The notes below the pieces were generated by a model, which saw only the letters and a program-made list of their open reading frames with translations, searched no databases and had not been told where the DNA came from. Below, piece by piece: positions 51,546 through 61,090 of a stretch of 64,000 nucleotides of DNA. The stretch's first letter is position 1. Each line of letters opens with the position of its first letter. Both the position numbers and the translations under genes were made by a program. The stretch comes from Mucilaginibacter sp. OK098 (lineage in GTDB: Bacteria; Bacteroidota; Bacteroidia; Sphingobacteriales; Sphingobacteriaceae). The stretch is taken from the NCBI RefSeq assembly GCF_900142915.1, contig NZ_FRCM01000004.1:595796-659795 (forward strand). The letters run 5' to 3'.

Positions 51546-53984
51546 ATGAAGTTTGTTAAAGCTATCCTATCCATATTAGTTACCGCATTTTTGATCTGGG
51601 CCTTAGAAACAAAGTTTGGCGATATCCCTGCCATCGGTGTATTCCTGAACCCTTCGACCGGTTTCTGGCAAAATGCCGAAAGCAAAAACATCCTGCCAAC
51701 CGAAAACTTAAAGCTTACGGACCTGCAGGATGAGGTGACCATCCGGTACGACGAGAACCGCATTCCGCATATCTTCGCCAAAAACGACCATGACCTTTAT
51801 TATGCCCAAGGCTACGTAACAGCACGCGACCGCTTGTGGCAAATGGATATTCAAACCCGCAGCGCCGCCGGCAGACTGGCGGAAGTTGTTGGTGCCAAGG
51901 CATTGGAGATTGACCGTTACCACCGCCGCATGGGCATGGTTTATGGCGCCGAAAATGGGCTAAAGGGGATTATGAAAGACCCGAAAACTAAAATAATGGT
52001 AACCGCCTACACCGAAGGGGTAAACAGCTATATCCACGGCCTTGCGCCAAAAGATTACCCGCTTGAGTTCAAGCTGCTGGACTATGCGCCAGAAGAGTGG
52101 AAACCCATTAACTGTATATTTTTGCTAAAGCTGATGTCGGAAACGCTGGCTGGTGGATCAGACCAGTTTGCCATGACCAATAACCTCCGGCTTTTTGGCC
52201 CGGCGGCAGTGAATGAGCTATTTCCTGATTATCCGTTCAATGAATCGCCGATCATCCCGGTAGGGACCAAATGGGACTTTAAGCCATTGCCCATCCCCAA
52301 ACCATCTGCAGATTATGTAGCACGGATGACTGAGAACATAAAACCCCGCGAAAAAGTGGATGGAATAGGCAGCAATAACTGGGCAATTACAGGGAGTAAG
52401 TCGGCTACCGGCTACCCTATTTTGGCAAATGATCCGCATTTGAATTTAACTTTCCCGGCTATCTGGTACCAAATTCAGTTGTCGTCACCAACGGTAAACG
52501 TTAACGGGGTATCGCTGCCGGGTGCACCTTGTGTCATCATAGGTTATAATCAAAAGATCAGCTGGGGCGTTACCAATGTTGATGCCGATGTGCTGGACTG
52601 GTACCAGGTAAAATTCAAGGATAAATCAAAAAATGAGTACTGGTATAACAACAAATGGAACACGGTTAAAAAACGAATTGAGGTAATCAAGATCCTTGGT
52701 GCACAACCGGAAACTGATACCGTGCTGTATACCCATCACGGCCCGGTTGTTTATGAAACCGCAGTTAAAAAGCCAAAGGATGATTTTGAAAACATCCCGG
52801 TTGGCGATGCTTTACGTTGGATAGCGCATGATGAGTCGAACGAGTTTTTGTGCTTTTACAACTTAAACCGTGGAAAGAACTATACCGATTATCGCGAAGC
52901 GCTTACCCATTTTACCGCGCCTGCCCAAAACTTCATTTTCGCAAGTAATGATAACGATATCGCCATTACCCCCAACGGAAAGTTCCCGTTGAAATTCAAG
53001 GAGCAGGGCAAATACATAATGGATGGCAGCGACCCGGCAAACGACTGGCACGGCTGGATCCCGGCGGAGCAAAATCCTACGGTTAAAAACCCATCGAGGG
53101 GCTTTGTAAGCTCAGCCAATCAATCATCAACCGATCCTACTTATCCGTATTATATCAACTGGCGGTTTGAGCAGTACTATCGCGGTAAACGCATAAACGA
53201 CAGGCTCTCAGCAATGCAAAAAGCAACCGTTGATAGTATGCGCATAATGCAAAGTGATAACTATAGCATATTAGCCCAGGATGTTTTATCCACCATGCTA
53301 AAATACATTGACCCAACTAAATTAAGCGAAGACCAGGTAAAGGCGTTGACGATCATAAAAAAATGGGATAAGCATTATGTGGCAAACTCAATTGGCGCCA
53401 GTATTTTTGATAGCTGGTGGTATAATTTTTACAATTTGGTTTGGGGTGATAAATTTAAGGTTAAAGGCACTTACCTGAAATACCCGTCGTATGATGAAAC
53501 TGAAAAGTTGTTATTAACAGACCCAGGGTCAAAATGGTTTGACAATACAAAAACCCCTTTAAAAGAAACATGTGGAGATATGCTAAGCCATTCGTTCTAC
53601 ACAGCTGTAGATGAACTGGTACAAAAACATGGCAAACCCGGCGAAAAATGGCAATGGGGACAGGTAAAGGAAACCTTTATAAACCACATGGCTAATCTGC
53701 CCGGATTTGGCACCGGCAAGTTTATTGCAGGTGGCAAAGGCGGTGTAATTAATGCCTTGCGCAATAATAATGGCCCGTCATGGCGCATGGTGGTGCAAAT
53801 GGGGCCTACAGTAAAAGGTTATGGCGTTTTCCCCGGCGGTGAATCAGGTAATCCAGGCAGCTTCTTTTACCAGAATATGTTTAACACCTGGAAAGATGGC
53901 AAGCTGAACGAATTGCTGTTTTTAAATTCGGCAGATGAAACTTCAGGGAGAATAAAGTCAACACTGAAGTTAGAGAAGAAATAG
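51546..53984 (+). CDS. Penicillin acylase family N-terminal-nucleophile hydrolase
   Basis: 812 residues with an N-terminal membrane or signal segment (about 5-20). Made as a precursor that cuts itself before the nucleophile: IGSNNWAI marks the cleavage between Gly275 and Ser276, which becomes the beta-subunit N-terminus. Further conserved features are LANDPHLNLTFPAIWYQIQL, GYNQKISWGVTNVDADVLDWY and the C-terminal FPGGESGNPGS. Acts in the envelope on amide bonds; substrates may be acyl-homoserine lactones, antibiotics or other amides. Slightly downstream on the same strand lies a small membrane protein gene. Confidence 0.93.
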   Translation: MKFVKAILSILVTAFLIWALETKFGDIPAIGVFLNPSTGFWQNAESKNILPTENLKLTDLQDEVTIRYDENRIPHIFAKNDHDLYYAQGYVTARDRLWQMDIQTRSAAGRLAEVVGAKALEIDRYHRRMGMVYGAENGLKGIMKDPKTKIMVTAYTEGVNSYIHGLAPKDYPLEFKLLDYAPEEWKPINCIFLLKLMSETLAGGSDQFAMTNNLRLFGPAAVNELFPDYPFNESPIIPVGTKWDFKPLPIPKPSADYVARMTENIKPREKVDGIGSNNWAITGSKSATGYPILANDPHLNLTFPAIWYQIQLSSPTVNVNGVSLPGAPCVIIGYNQKISWGVTNVDADVLDWYQVKFKDKSKNEYWYNNKWNTVKKRIEVIKILGAQPETDTVLYTHHGPVVYETAVKKPKDDFENIPVGDALRWIAHDESNEFLCFYNLNRGKNYTDYREALTHFTAPAQNFIFASNDNDIAITPNGKFPLKFKEQGKYIMDGSDPANDWHGWIPAEQNPTVKNPSRGFVSSANQSSTDPTYPYYINWRFEQYYRGKRINDRLSAMQKATVDSMRIMQSDNYSILAQDVLSTMLKYIDPTKLSEDQVKALTIIKKWDKHYVANSIGASIFDSWWYNFYNLVWGDKFKVKGTYLKYPSYDETEKLLLTDPGSKWFDNTKTPLKETCGDMLSHSFYTAVDELVQKHGKPGEKWQWGQVKETFINHMANLPGFGTGKFIAGGKGGVINALRNNNGPSWRMVVQMGPTVKGYGVFPGGESGNPGSFFYQNMFNTWKDGKLNELLFLNSADETSGRIKSTLKLEKK

Positions 53985-54028
53985 AGGTTAGGGATCAGAG
54001 ATTAGTTAAAAAATTAAACAACAACATT

Positions 54029-54370
54029 ATGCTATTTTTCATCATACTGATATTAACATTTGGCAGTGGGTACTTTTTACCCTGGTGGGTAGTGGCAATA
54101 GCTGCCTTTTTGCCTGCATTATTTATAGGTAAAACACCGGCAAAATCGTTTTGGTCGGGATTTGGAGGTGTGTTTATTGTGTGGACGATATTGGCGCTTT
54201 TCAAAACAGTACCCAATGATAATATGCTGGCAAAGCATGTGGCAACACTTTTCCAACTCCCAAACTGGATCTTTTTGTTATTAGTGACCGCCTTAATTGG
54301 CGGTATTGTTGGTGGGATGTCAGCATTATCAGGTGTGCTGCTAAAAAGAGCATTTGCAAAAACAGAATAA
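54029..54370 (+). CDS. Small four-helix membrane protein
   Basis: 113 residues, nearly all membrane: helices at about 3-19, 21-38, 45-62 and 78-102, with GIVGGMSALSG in the last. No recognised family. 44 bases after the acylase gene and ended by a terminator, so probably its operon partner. Confidence 0.65.
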   Translation: MLFFIILILTFGSGYFLPWWVVAIAAFLPALFIGKTPAKSFWSGFGGVFIVWTILALFKTVPNDNMLAKHVATLFQLPNWIFLLLVTALIGGIVGGMSALSGVLLKRAFAKTE

Positions 54371-54379
54371 ATATAAAAA

Positions 54380-54406
54380 CAAAGCCCCGGTGGTTTTGGG
54401 GCTTTG
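54380..54406 (+). terminator. Terminator-like hairpin
   Basis: CAAAGCCCC (54380-54388) pairs with GGGGCTTTG (54398-54406), 10 bases after the membrane protein stop. The T-run is poor, so termination may be partial. Confidence 0.65.
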
Positions 54407-54469
54407 CTATAAGATGTGAAGTGGGCTACTTAAAAACCCTTAACCTTTATCCTTTCGCCTTTAACCTCT

Positions 54470-55144
54470 TTACAAAGCTACCAACGATGCCTTCAGCGTT
54501 TTTACAGCTTCTGAACCATTTTTGTCCATATCGAAAATCTCCTTTGAGGTTAAATCATTACCATAAAAATTGGCATTGGCGGTTTTATCAATTGCTAGGT
54601 TTGATCCGTTTATGCTGATCCCCGCAAATAAACCGCGACTGCGTGAATAGGAATAGATCTCTGCATCCAGCTTGTAATCGGTATTAGCCGAAGTGCTCCT
54701 GCCAACCGGTCCTGCAGCTGCCGAAGCATCACCGCCAACGGTAAAGTCGCCATTCTTAACTTTGGCAAGCACCCCTTTATGGCGGAACACCAAAACCAAA
54801 TCGACAGATTGCACCCCAATTTGTGCGCCTATGCTGCCACCTGTTAACGTAACAAAAACAGGATCGCTCCATTTTCCATCGTCCATCTTTACCATAGCCA
54901 CCCCCCTGCCGCGTTTACCGCCAACAATAAATCCAGCGTTTATTAATTTGGGGATAATAACAATACCCTGGCACTCTGATATCAGATCATGAGGAATGCT
55001 TTCATTCATCTTTCCAAAGTCCTTTATTACATTAGAAGCGCCGTGCACACGTTCTGTTTCCTTACTTCCATCGGTAAATGCTGAACCAATTATAAAAAAG
55101 ATGCTCAGCATAAATGGAAGCAACACTAATTTTAGAGTTTTCAT
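54470..55144 (-). CDS. SYLF (Ysc84-like) domain lipid-binding protein
   Basis: 224 residues with a signal peptide (to about residue 24) and a SYLF domain: IPHDLISECQGIVIIPKLI, GGKRGRGVAMVK, LTGGSIGAQIGVQSVDLVLVF, VGGDASAAAGPVGRS and SRSRGLFAGISINGS. In eukaryotes SYLF binds phosphoinositides; in bacteria these are exported proteins of unclear role, probably membrane-associated. Confidence 0.9.
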   Translation of the reverse strand: MKTLKLVLLPFMLSIFFIIGSAFTDGSKETERVHGASNVIKDFGKMNESIPHDLISECQGIVIIPKLINAGFIVGGKRGRGVAMVKMDDGKWSDPVFVTLTGGSIGAQIGVQSVDLVLVFRHKGVLAKVKNGDFTVGGDASAAAGPVGRSTSANTDYKLDAEIYSYSRSRGLFAGISINGSNLAIDKTANANFYGNDLTSKEIFDMDKNGSEAVKTLKASLVAL

Positions 55145-55239
55145 AAGTCGTTTTTATCGTAGATAATTATAAAATAATGCAAATGTTAATTTTATAACCC
55201 TAAAAGCTATGCCTTGTTTGTATAATTTCTGCAATCTTT

Positions 55240-55722
55240 TTATCCGGGTCTTTCAATCCTACATATAAAACAGCAGGCTTGTGCATTACGTGCGTGAAGG
55301 TATTTTACATCTGCATGCTGCTCAAATATCTCTCCTATCAACTCATCAACATCCGCATCGCCCACTAATTGGGTAAACGCCATTTGCTGCTCATCATTGT
55401 ATCCGATAAGGGATAATGGAAAACTTTTTTTGTCGGCTTTTATTTCCGGTGGAAAGCGGTAAACATCGGCATACTCCTCAACATCTGCTCCGTTTATAAA
55501 AACGGGTCCGGGCTGGTTATAGGCATTATCAACTTCAAATGGGCTGTGTGTTAATAAGATCCGCGTATCAACACCTTTATTAAACGGTTTAAGCGAAATC
55601 CTGCATGGCCCAGCTCCTGTGGCAACCTTTTCGGTAAGCTTGTGGCCAAAATCATCCTGCATTTTTAACCTGATCTTTTGTGCGTAAGCTTTTGAAAGCG
55701 GTACAATTTTAAACTTGTTCAT
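55240..55722 (-). CDS. DUF1203 protein
   Basis: 160 residues, cytoplasmic. The CRISLKPFNKG opening, LLTHSPFEVDNAYNQPGPVFING, and the end HARNAQACCFICRIERPG identify DUF1203. Function unknown. Confidence 0.85.
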   Translation of the reverse strand: MNKFKIVPLSKAYAQKIRLKMQDDFGHKLTEKVATGAGPCRISLKPFNKGVDTRILLTHSPFEVDNAYNQPGPVFINGADVEEYADVYRFPPEIKADKKSFPLSLIGYNDEQQMAFTQLVGDADVDELIGEIFEQHADVKYLHARNAQACCFICRIERPG

Positions 55723-55834
55723 ATTGTAAGAATTTTATAAAACAAAACTCCGCATAGCATCATTCCCAACAAACCCGAAACTTGCTAACCTTAATTCATT
55801 TTCAAATCATCAAATTCACAAATCATCAAATCAT

Positions 55835-55842
55835 TATCTTTG
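55835..55842 (+). promoter_or_regulatory. -7 box of the LuxE-type gene
   Basis: TATCTTTG fits TAnnTTTG exactly and lies only 5 bases before the ATG at 55848. Transcription would begin at or next to the start codon, giving a leaderless or nearly leaderless mRNA. Confidence 0.6.
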
Positions 55843-55847
55843 CCCCA

Positions 55848-56825
55848 ATGAATAAGCAGCAGGTATTTTCAATAAACAATGAGCAAGCCTTTAATGATGC
55901 TGCGTTACAGATCTTCAAGCACCAGGCCGAAAACTGCAGGGTTTATCATGATTTTATTTCGGGCTTAAATATTGATCCGGCTACAGTTCACAACATACAA
56001 CAGATTCCTTTTCTACCTGTTGAGTTCTTTAAATCGCATGCAGTGATAAGTTCAAATGCTGATGCCGAAGTAACTTTTACCAGTTCTGGCACTACCGGGA
56101 TGATTACCAGCAGGCATTTTGTAACTGATGTTAGCTGGTATACAGAAAGCTTCCGTGCCGCCTTTAAATTATTTTATGGCGATATTGAAGATTATACCAT
56201 CCTTGCTTTGCTCCCGGCCTACCTGGAACGAGAGGGCTCATCGTTGATCTATATGGCCGATGACCTGATCAAGCAATCGAAAAACGCAGACAGCGGCTTT
56301 TATTTATATAACCATGACGAGCTATATCATCAGCTTAAAAAACAACAGGAAGCTCAAAAGCCAACCCTTTTAATAGGCGTCACCTTTGCACTGCTTGACT
56401 TTGTGGAACAGTATACCATAAACTTTCCGCAACTAATAGTGATGGAAACCGGGGGAATGAAAGGCCGCCGCAAGGAAATGATCCGCGAGGAACTGCACCA
56501 GCAATTATGCGATGGGTTTGGGGTTAAAACAATTCACTCTGAATATGGAATGACGGAACTATTATCACAAGCCTATTCAAAAGGCGAAGGCATTTTCAAT
56601 TGCCCGCCATGGATGAAGATCATTACCCGAGACCCCAATGACCCGTTGGAGCTTTTACAAAACAACAAAGCTGGCGGGATAAACATTATCGACCTCGCAA
56701 ATATCAATTCCTGTTCTTTTATTGCTACGCAGGATTTGGGTAAAGTTTATACTGATGGGTCATTCGAGGTTTTAGGCCGGTTTGATAATTCCGACATCAG
56801 GGGCTGTAATTTGCTGATTGCTTAA
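55848..56825 (+). CDS. LuxE-type acyl-protein synthetase / acyltransferase family protein
   Basis: 325 residues of the adenylate-forming superfamily, short LuxE type. TSSGTTGMITSRHF is the phosphate-binding loop; ETGGMKGRRKEMIREEL, HSEYGMTELLSQAYS and VLGRFDNSDIRGCNLL are the later core motifs. LuxE activates fatty acids in luminescent bacteria; in Bacteroidota such proteins probably activate an acyl or aryl acid for transfer, partner unknown. Start at the ATG at 55848, as bases before it hold the promoter. Confidence 0.88.
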   Translation: MNKQQVFSINNEQAFNDAALQIFKHQAENCRVYHDFISGLNIDPATVHNIQQIPFLPVEFFKSHAVISSNADAEVTFTSSGTTGMITSRHFVTDVSWYTESFRAAFKLFYGDIEDYTILALLPAYLEREGSSLIYMADDLIKQSKNADSGFYLYNHDELYHQLKKQQEAQKPTLLIGVTFALLDFVEQYTINFPQLIVMETGGMKGRRKEMIREELHQQLCDGFGVKTIHSEYGMTELLSQAYSKGEGIFNCPPWMKIITRDPNDPLELLQNNKAGGINIIDLANINSCSFIATQDLGKVYTDGSFEVLGRFDNSDIRGCNLLIA

Positions 56826-56834
56826 AACGTTGTC

Positions 56835-56925
56835 ACGCCTCACCCTGTCCTCTCCAAAGGAGAGGGTTCCAAAAAAGCGCGAAGTTCAAGTCCTCTCTTT
56901 TGGAGAGGATTTAGGTGAGGCGCGT
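56835..56925. repeat. 90-bp inverted-repeat element
   Basis: Ends ACGCCTCACC and GGTGAGGCGCGT are inverted; each arm contains its own hairpin, CCTCTCCAAAGGAGAGG and CCTCTCTTTTGGAGAGG. A common Bacteroidota-style intergenic repeat, placed just after the LuxE-type gene and able to act as its terminator. Confidence 0.75.
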
Positions 56926-56959
56926 AATAAAACTTAACTTGCTACTAACATAATATTAT

Positions 56960-56967
56960 TATTTTTG
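56960..56967 (+). promoter_or_regulatory. -7 box of the PH/SHOCT gene
   Basis: TATTTTTG with TTG at 56939-56941, 18 bases upstream, fits the Bacteroidota promoter; 24 bases before the ATG. Confidence 0.6.
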
Positions 56968-56991
56968 CACCGTACTAATTAAAGTATTGAA

Positions 56992-57672
56992 ATGATCGAG
57001 AAATTTTTGAACGAAGAACAGGATCCAAAAGCAGTTGAAAAAATATACCTGCGCCTTGCCGACCTGCTTACAACCGGCGAAGAAATATTATACATTGCGG
57101 TTCAAAAAAAGCCAATAGTAAACTTGTTTCCCGATTGCGTTGCCTTAACCAATAAGCGAATTTTGTTTTTCACACCCGCCAACCTTGGCCTTACTATAAA
57201 GTTTGTTGATTTTGTTTGGAAAGATATTATTGACGTTTATACCAAAGAAGAGATAATTGGCGCTATTTTCAGTGTAAAAACTACCAACGGCGCCGAAATG
57301 GGTGTTGATTACCTGCCTAAAGTACAGGCCCGTAAATTATACCAATACGCACAGGAGCGCAAAGAATCAGAACGCGAAGCCCGCCGCTTACGTGATTTAG
57401 AAGATAAACGCGCCGAATCGGGAGCTATCCAGTTTGAAAACGCATCGCGTTTAGCATCGCAACACCCGGTTACCCCGGTTTTAGCAACGCCTGACTCGGA
57501 ACCCGTTCAGGCTCCGCAGCCGGCACCAGTTGTCGCGCCTATTGTACACGAAGCTCCAAAACCTGATGAGCTTACAGAAAAACTTAAAAAGTTAAGAATG
57601 CTGTTTGACAATGGATTGATCTCGCAGGAGGAGTATAACCATAAAAAGCTGGATTTGCTGAGCGATTTATAG
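56992..57672 (+). CDS. PH-domain protein with C-terminal SHOCT motif
   Basis: 226 residues: a bacterial PH-like domain (about 20-120, with CVALTNKRILFFTP), a charged helical and Pro/Ala-rich linker (about 122-190), and a C-terminal SHOCT motif (LKKLRMLFDNGLISQEEYNHKKLDLLSDL). SHOCT motifs are short oligomerisation or peptide-binding segments. Cytoplasmic; role unknown. Confidence 0.85.
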   Translation: MIEKFLNEEQDPKAVEKIYLRLADLLTTGEEILYIAVQKKPIVNLFPDCVALTNKRILFFTPANLGLTIKFVDFVWKDIIDVYTKEEIIGAIFSVKTTNGAEMGVDYLPKVQARKLYQYAQERKESEREARRLRDLEDKRAESGAIQFENASRLASQHPVTPVLATPDSEPVQAPQPAPVVAPIVHEAPKPDELTEKLKKLRMLFDNGLISQEEYNHKKLDLLSDL

Positions 57673-57778
57673 ACCCTATAATTCATTAGAGGTTAAGTAA
57701 TAGTCTATTTATTAATCCACCGCAATCAATGACCCATAGGGTCTACCCCTTTGTAGAAAAACAATCGCGGGGTTCTTT

Positions 57779-57980
57779 TGAGGCTGTCTCAAAAGTAAAA
57801 TTATAAAAGCTTGTGCAAAATTTAATTTGGAGCATAAAAAACTCAGTGTACTCTGTGCCTTCTTCGTGCCCTTTGTGATTGAAAAATTAACCACAGAGAT
57901 CACCAAGAAGGCACGGTGATCACAGAGACCAAATATTATTTTGAGCACTTTTCAGATTTATGTCTTTTGATACAGCCTCA
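57779..57980. repeat. MITE of about 200 bp with GAGGCTGTC ends
   Basis: TGAGGCTGTCTCAAAAG (57779-57795) and CTTTTGATACAGCCTCA (57964-57980) are 17-bp inverted ends with one mismatch. Inside, TCTGTGCCTTCTTCGTG and a complementary GAAGGCACGGTG... form a second inverted pair. No coding capacity. The ends resemble those of IS1182/IS4-type transposons, which could mobilise it. Confidence 0.75.
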
Positions 57981-58020
57981 TTCAGAATTTCAGGGATTCT
58001 TTGAATAAAAGAGATTAAAG

Positions 58021-58176
58021 TTATTCCTGATTTAGCATATCCCTGATTCCTATATATGGCGTCAATTTCCCATCTTCGGCTTGCTGTAACGATTCTCTTA
58101 CACCTTCAATAACATGTTCGGGGTAATCTTCATCATCAGCGGCAGAAATAGGTTCATTAATTTTCACAGCCTTCAT
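58021..58176 (-). CDS. 51-residue antitoxin-like protein
   Basis: ATG at 58176 to stop at 58021, 8 bases after the tyrS stop and on the same strand. The sequence contains DYPEHVIEGVRESLQQAEDG and ends KLTPYIGIRDMLNQE. A helix followed by EDGKLTP and a short tail is common in small RelB/ParD-like antitoxins. No toxin gene is next to it, so it is an orphan or a false resemblance. Confidence 0.5.
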   Translation of the reverse strand: MKAVKINEPISAADDEDYPEHVIEGVRESLQQAEDGKLTPYIGIRDMLNQE

Positions 58177-58184
58177 TGATCAAA

Positions 58185-59468
58185 TCATTCAGCAACAATT
58201 AAAAAATAATTTTTCTTCCCTTTTTGAGCTACTAAATATTTGCCACTTATTAAAGTATCAGGTTTGTAAATATCATCAACAGAATTGACCTTCAACTTAT
58301 TGATAGCAGCGCCACCACCCTGGATCATTTTCTTTGCCTCGCCTTTTGAAGGAAAAACTGAAGTATGAGCCGCTAAAAGATCTACCACATTTATCCCCTG
58401 TTGCAATTCATTCAGGCTGATGTTAAAATTAGGCACACCTTCAAACAAAGCCAATACCTCTTCATCATTCAGCTCGCTTAAAAACTCAATACCAATATTG
58501 CCAAATAAAAACTCGGATGATTTAATGGCCTTTTCATAAGCAGCTTCACCATGTACCCTAACAGTAATATCTTTTGCCAAAGCTTTTTGCAGTACCCTTA
58601 AATGCGGGGCAGCATTCTGTTCAACTTCCAAAGCTTCTATTGTTTCTTTATCAAACAAGGTAAAGATCCTGATATAGGTTTTGGCATCAGCATCACTGGT
58701 ATTTAACCAAAACTGGTAAAATTTATAAGGCGAAGTTTTTTCGGCGTCAAGCCAGATGTTGCCGCCTTCGGTTTTACCAAATTTAGTTCCGTCTGATTTT
58801 TTTATTAACTGGGTGGTAAGCGCAAAGGCTTCCCCTGCACCTTTACGGCGCACCAATTCAGTACCGGTAACTATATTACCCCATTGATCTGATCCGCCCA
58901 TCTGTAAGGCACAATTATGATTTTTCCATAAATAGTAAAAATCATAACCCTGCACCAGTTGGTAGGTAAACTCTGTAAATGACATACCCGTTTCACCGTC
59001 AAGCCTTTTCTTTACAGAATCTTTGGCCATCATATAATTTACGGTGATGTGCTTGCCAACTTCGCGAATGAAATCTAAAAATGTAAACTCCTTAAACCAG
59101 TCGTAATTATTTACCATTTGAGCACTGTTGGCCCCGCAATCAAAATCTAAAAACTTTTCAAGCTGACCTTTTATACCCGCTAAGTTCAATTGCAACACAT
59201 CTTCCGACAGTAAATTACGTTCCTGCGATTTACCAGATGGATCGCCAACCATACCTGTAGCGCCGCCAATCAATGCAAAAGGCTTATGCCCTGCACGCTG
59301 AAAGTGGATCATGGTCATGATCTGCGCCAGGCTGCCTACATGCAGCGAATCGGCAGTTGGGTCAAAACCTATATAACCTGATACCATGCCTTTATTTAAC
59401 AGGTCCTCAGTTCCGGGCATGATATCATGCAGCATACCCCGCCAGCGTAATTCTTCAACAAAGTTCAT
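58185..59468 (-). CDS. tyrS: Tyrosyl-tRNA synthetase
   Basis: 427 residues, class I aminoacyl-tRNA synthetase charging tRNA-Tyr. HIGH-type motif SLHVGSLAQ (His43), tyrosine pocket GFDPTADS and QLVQGYDFYYLW, GGSDQWGNI, and the KMSKS-type loop KFGKTEGG (about 231-238). The C-terminal S4 RNA-binding domain (about 360-427) ends with KYLVAQKGKKNYFLIVAE. Standard length. Confidence 0.96.
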   Translation of the reverse strand: MNFVEELRWRGMLHDIMPGTEDLLNKGMVSGYIGFDPTADSLHVGSLAQIMTMIHFQRAGHKPFALIGGATGMVGDPSGKSQERNLLSEDVLQLNLAGIKGQLEKFLDFDCGANSAQMVNNYDWFKEFTFLDFIREVGKHITVNYMMAKDSVKKRLDGETGMSFTEFTYQLVQGYDFYYLWKNHNCALQMGGSDQWGNIVTGTELVRRKGAGEAFALTTQLIKKSDGTKFGKTEGGNIWLDAEKTSPYKFYQFWLNTSDADAKTYIRIFTLFDKETIEALEVEQNAAPHLRVLQKALAKDITVRVHGEAAYEKAIKSSEFLFGNIGIEFLSELNDEEVLALFEGVPNFNISLNELQQGINVVDLLAAHTSVFPSKGEAKKMIQGGGAAINKLKVNSVDDIYKPDTLISGKYLVAQKGKKNYFLIVAE

Positions 59469-59739
59469 TATGTGTTCAATTCAAAAGGGGCAAATATAAT
59501 AATTGATTTCAACGATGGTTAAATGATTTCACCGATTGATTCAAGATTACACTGATTACTTATACAAGTGATTAGAAAAACCCCGTTATATCTCATAAAT
59601 CTTTTTAGCATCATCAAAATCACATTTTTATTAAATCAGTGTAATCAAATCTTAAAATCGGCGGAATCCAGTTTTAAAATCAGTGAAATCATAAAAAAAT
59701 TGTATTTTGGGTTTGAAGGATCAATGCAGAGGAGCTACT

Positions 59740-60411
59740 ATGAATTTTTTATCTCATTTTTATTTTGACAGGGAATCTGATAATTGTTACCATATACTGG
59801 GAACAATACTGCCTGATCTTTTAAAAAATGCAGATAAAACAATTGTACTTCATCCCGAAAAACTGCATCACACCGATGACGCTGTAAACTCATTAATAAA
59901 AGGATGGAATAAACACCTTGAGGTTGACCGTTATTTTCATTCGGCCGATTTTTTTCTTCATCACTCGCATGAATTGAAAAAATTATTACTCCCTGCAATT
60001 GAGGGATCACCGGTAAAACCCTTCTTTTTAGGACATATTGCGCTTGAACTGATTCTGGATAATCTGTTGCTTACCACGCAAAAAATTACAGTTGATGATT
60101 TTTATGATCACCTTGATGGATGCGAGATCATGGTAATAGATGAGTTCTTAACCTTTGCAGGATTAAAAGACAATACCCGGTTCTTTAAATTTTATGAGGA
60201 ATTTAAAAAACACCGCTATTTATATACTTATGCCGAAACGCAACAAATAGCCTACGCCTTAAAAAGAATTTGCATGCGGATTTGGAAAGATCCGTTTACC
60301 CCGCAGCATGAAGCGGCGATCAATAAAGTGCTGGTAAGCTATCGTGAAACTTTGATGAGTAATTATATGTCTGTTTTTGAGGAGATAGAAGGTAAATTAA
60401 AAGAGGAGTAA
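59740..60411 (+). CDS. Acyl-carrier-protein phosphodiesterase (AcpH/DUF479)-like protein
   Basis: 223 residues from the ATG at 59740, which has a good GGAG ribosome-binding site (59731-59734). MNFLSHFYF, LGTILPDLL and GWNKHLEVDRYFHSADFF correspond to the AcpH family pattern MNFLAH, GNLLADF and GIxLHRxIDxFTD. AcpH removes the 4'-phosphopantetheine arm from ACP; similarity is modest here, so the activity is tentative. Confidence 0.65.
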   Translation: MNFLSHFYFDRESDNCYHILGTILPDLLKNADKTIVLHPEKLHHTDDAVNSLIKGWNKHLEVDRYFHSADFFLHHSHELKKLLLPAIEGSPVKPFFLGHIALELILDNLLLTTQKITVDDFYDHLDGCEIMVIDEFLTFAGLKDNTRFFKFYEEFKKHRYLYTYAETQQIAYALKRICMRIWKDPFTPQHEAAINKVLVSYRETLMSNYMSVFEEIEGKLKEE

Positions 60412-60481
60412 CTTTTAATATTATAATGTAAGCAATCATTATTGATTTTATATTTGATAGTTCAAGACTTATTAATATCAA

Positions 60482-60907
60482 ATGAAAAAAAATCTACTAC
60501 TCCTGGTACTCTTTTTAACCTCCATATTTAGTTCTTGTAAGAAAGATACAGCATCGAAACCTACTATATCTATTGCAGGCAAATGGCATTGGGTTGAGCA
60601 AACCTATGATAGTTACACTAATGATAAGCTAACTTCGCACGAAGATTATACTACCATCCTTGATCCGCTTAGTTATTTTGAATTTGATGCAGATGGCACA
60701 TTTATTGAAAATCCGCAAGACCGCAATACTCAGTTCAATTACGGAAAGTACCATATAACAGATAATGTACTATATATTAAAAGAGATATTGATACTGAAG
60801 AATGGCATTACACAATCAAAAAGCTCACTTCTTCGAGTTTGATAATACACAGTACAAGCGGTGAGGCTCCGTACCGTGGCGAAACTGAATATACCATGAA
60901 ACGATAA
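60482..60907 (+). CDS. Lipocalin-like lipoprotein
   Basis: 141 residues with a lipoprotein signal peptide and lipobox FSSC (Cys19). IAGKWHWVEQTYDS and the beta-strand pattern with FEFDADGTF and LYIKRDIDTEEWHYTIKKL fit the lipocalin-like small lipoproteins common in Bacteroidota. Ligand unknown. Confidence 0.75.
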   Translation: MKKNLLLLVLFLTSIFSSCKKDTASKPTISIAGKWHWVEQTYDSYTNDKLTSHEDYTTILDPLSYFEFDADGTFIENPQDRNTQFNYGKYHITDNVLYIKRDIDTEEWHYTIKKLTSSSLIIHSTSGEAPYRGETEYTMKR

Positions 60908-61090
60908 GGGATTCATGCACTATCATTCTTATTGCAAAATATACAGTTGCCCATAATTCTTTACTAAAATGGAGGCTTACAAATGATATTAGGATCACAA
61001 AAATCTAAAATTCTTGTTTCTTCTATACAAAACGCTTAAAAATCAGCATTTAACATTAAAATATTCTTTTCTAAATAAAATTAATATACC

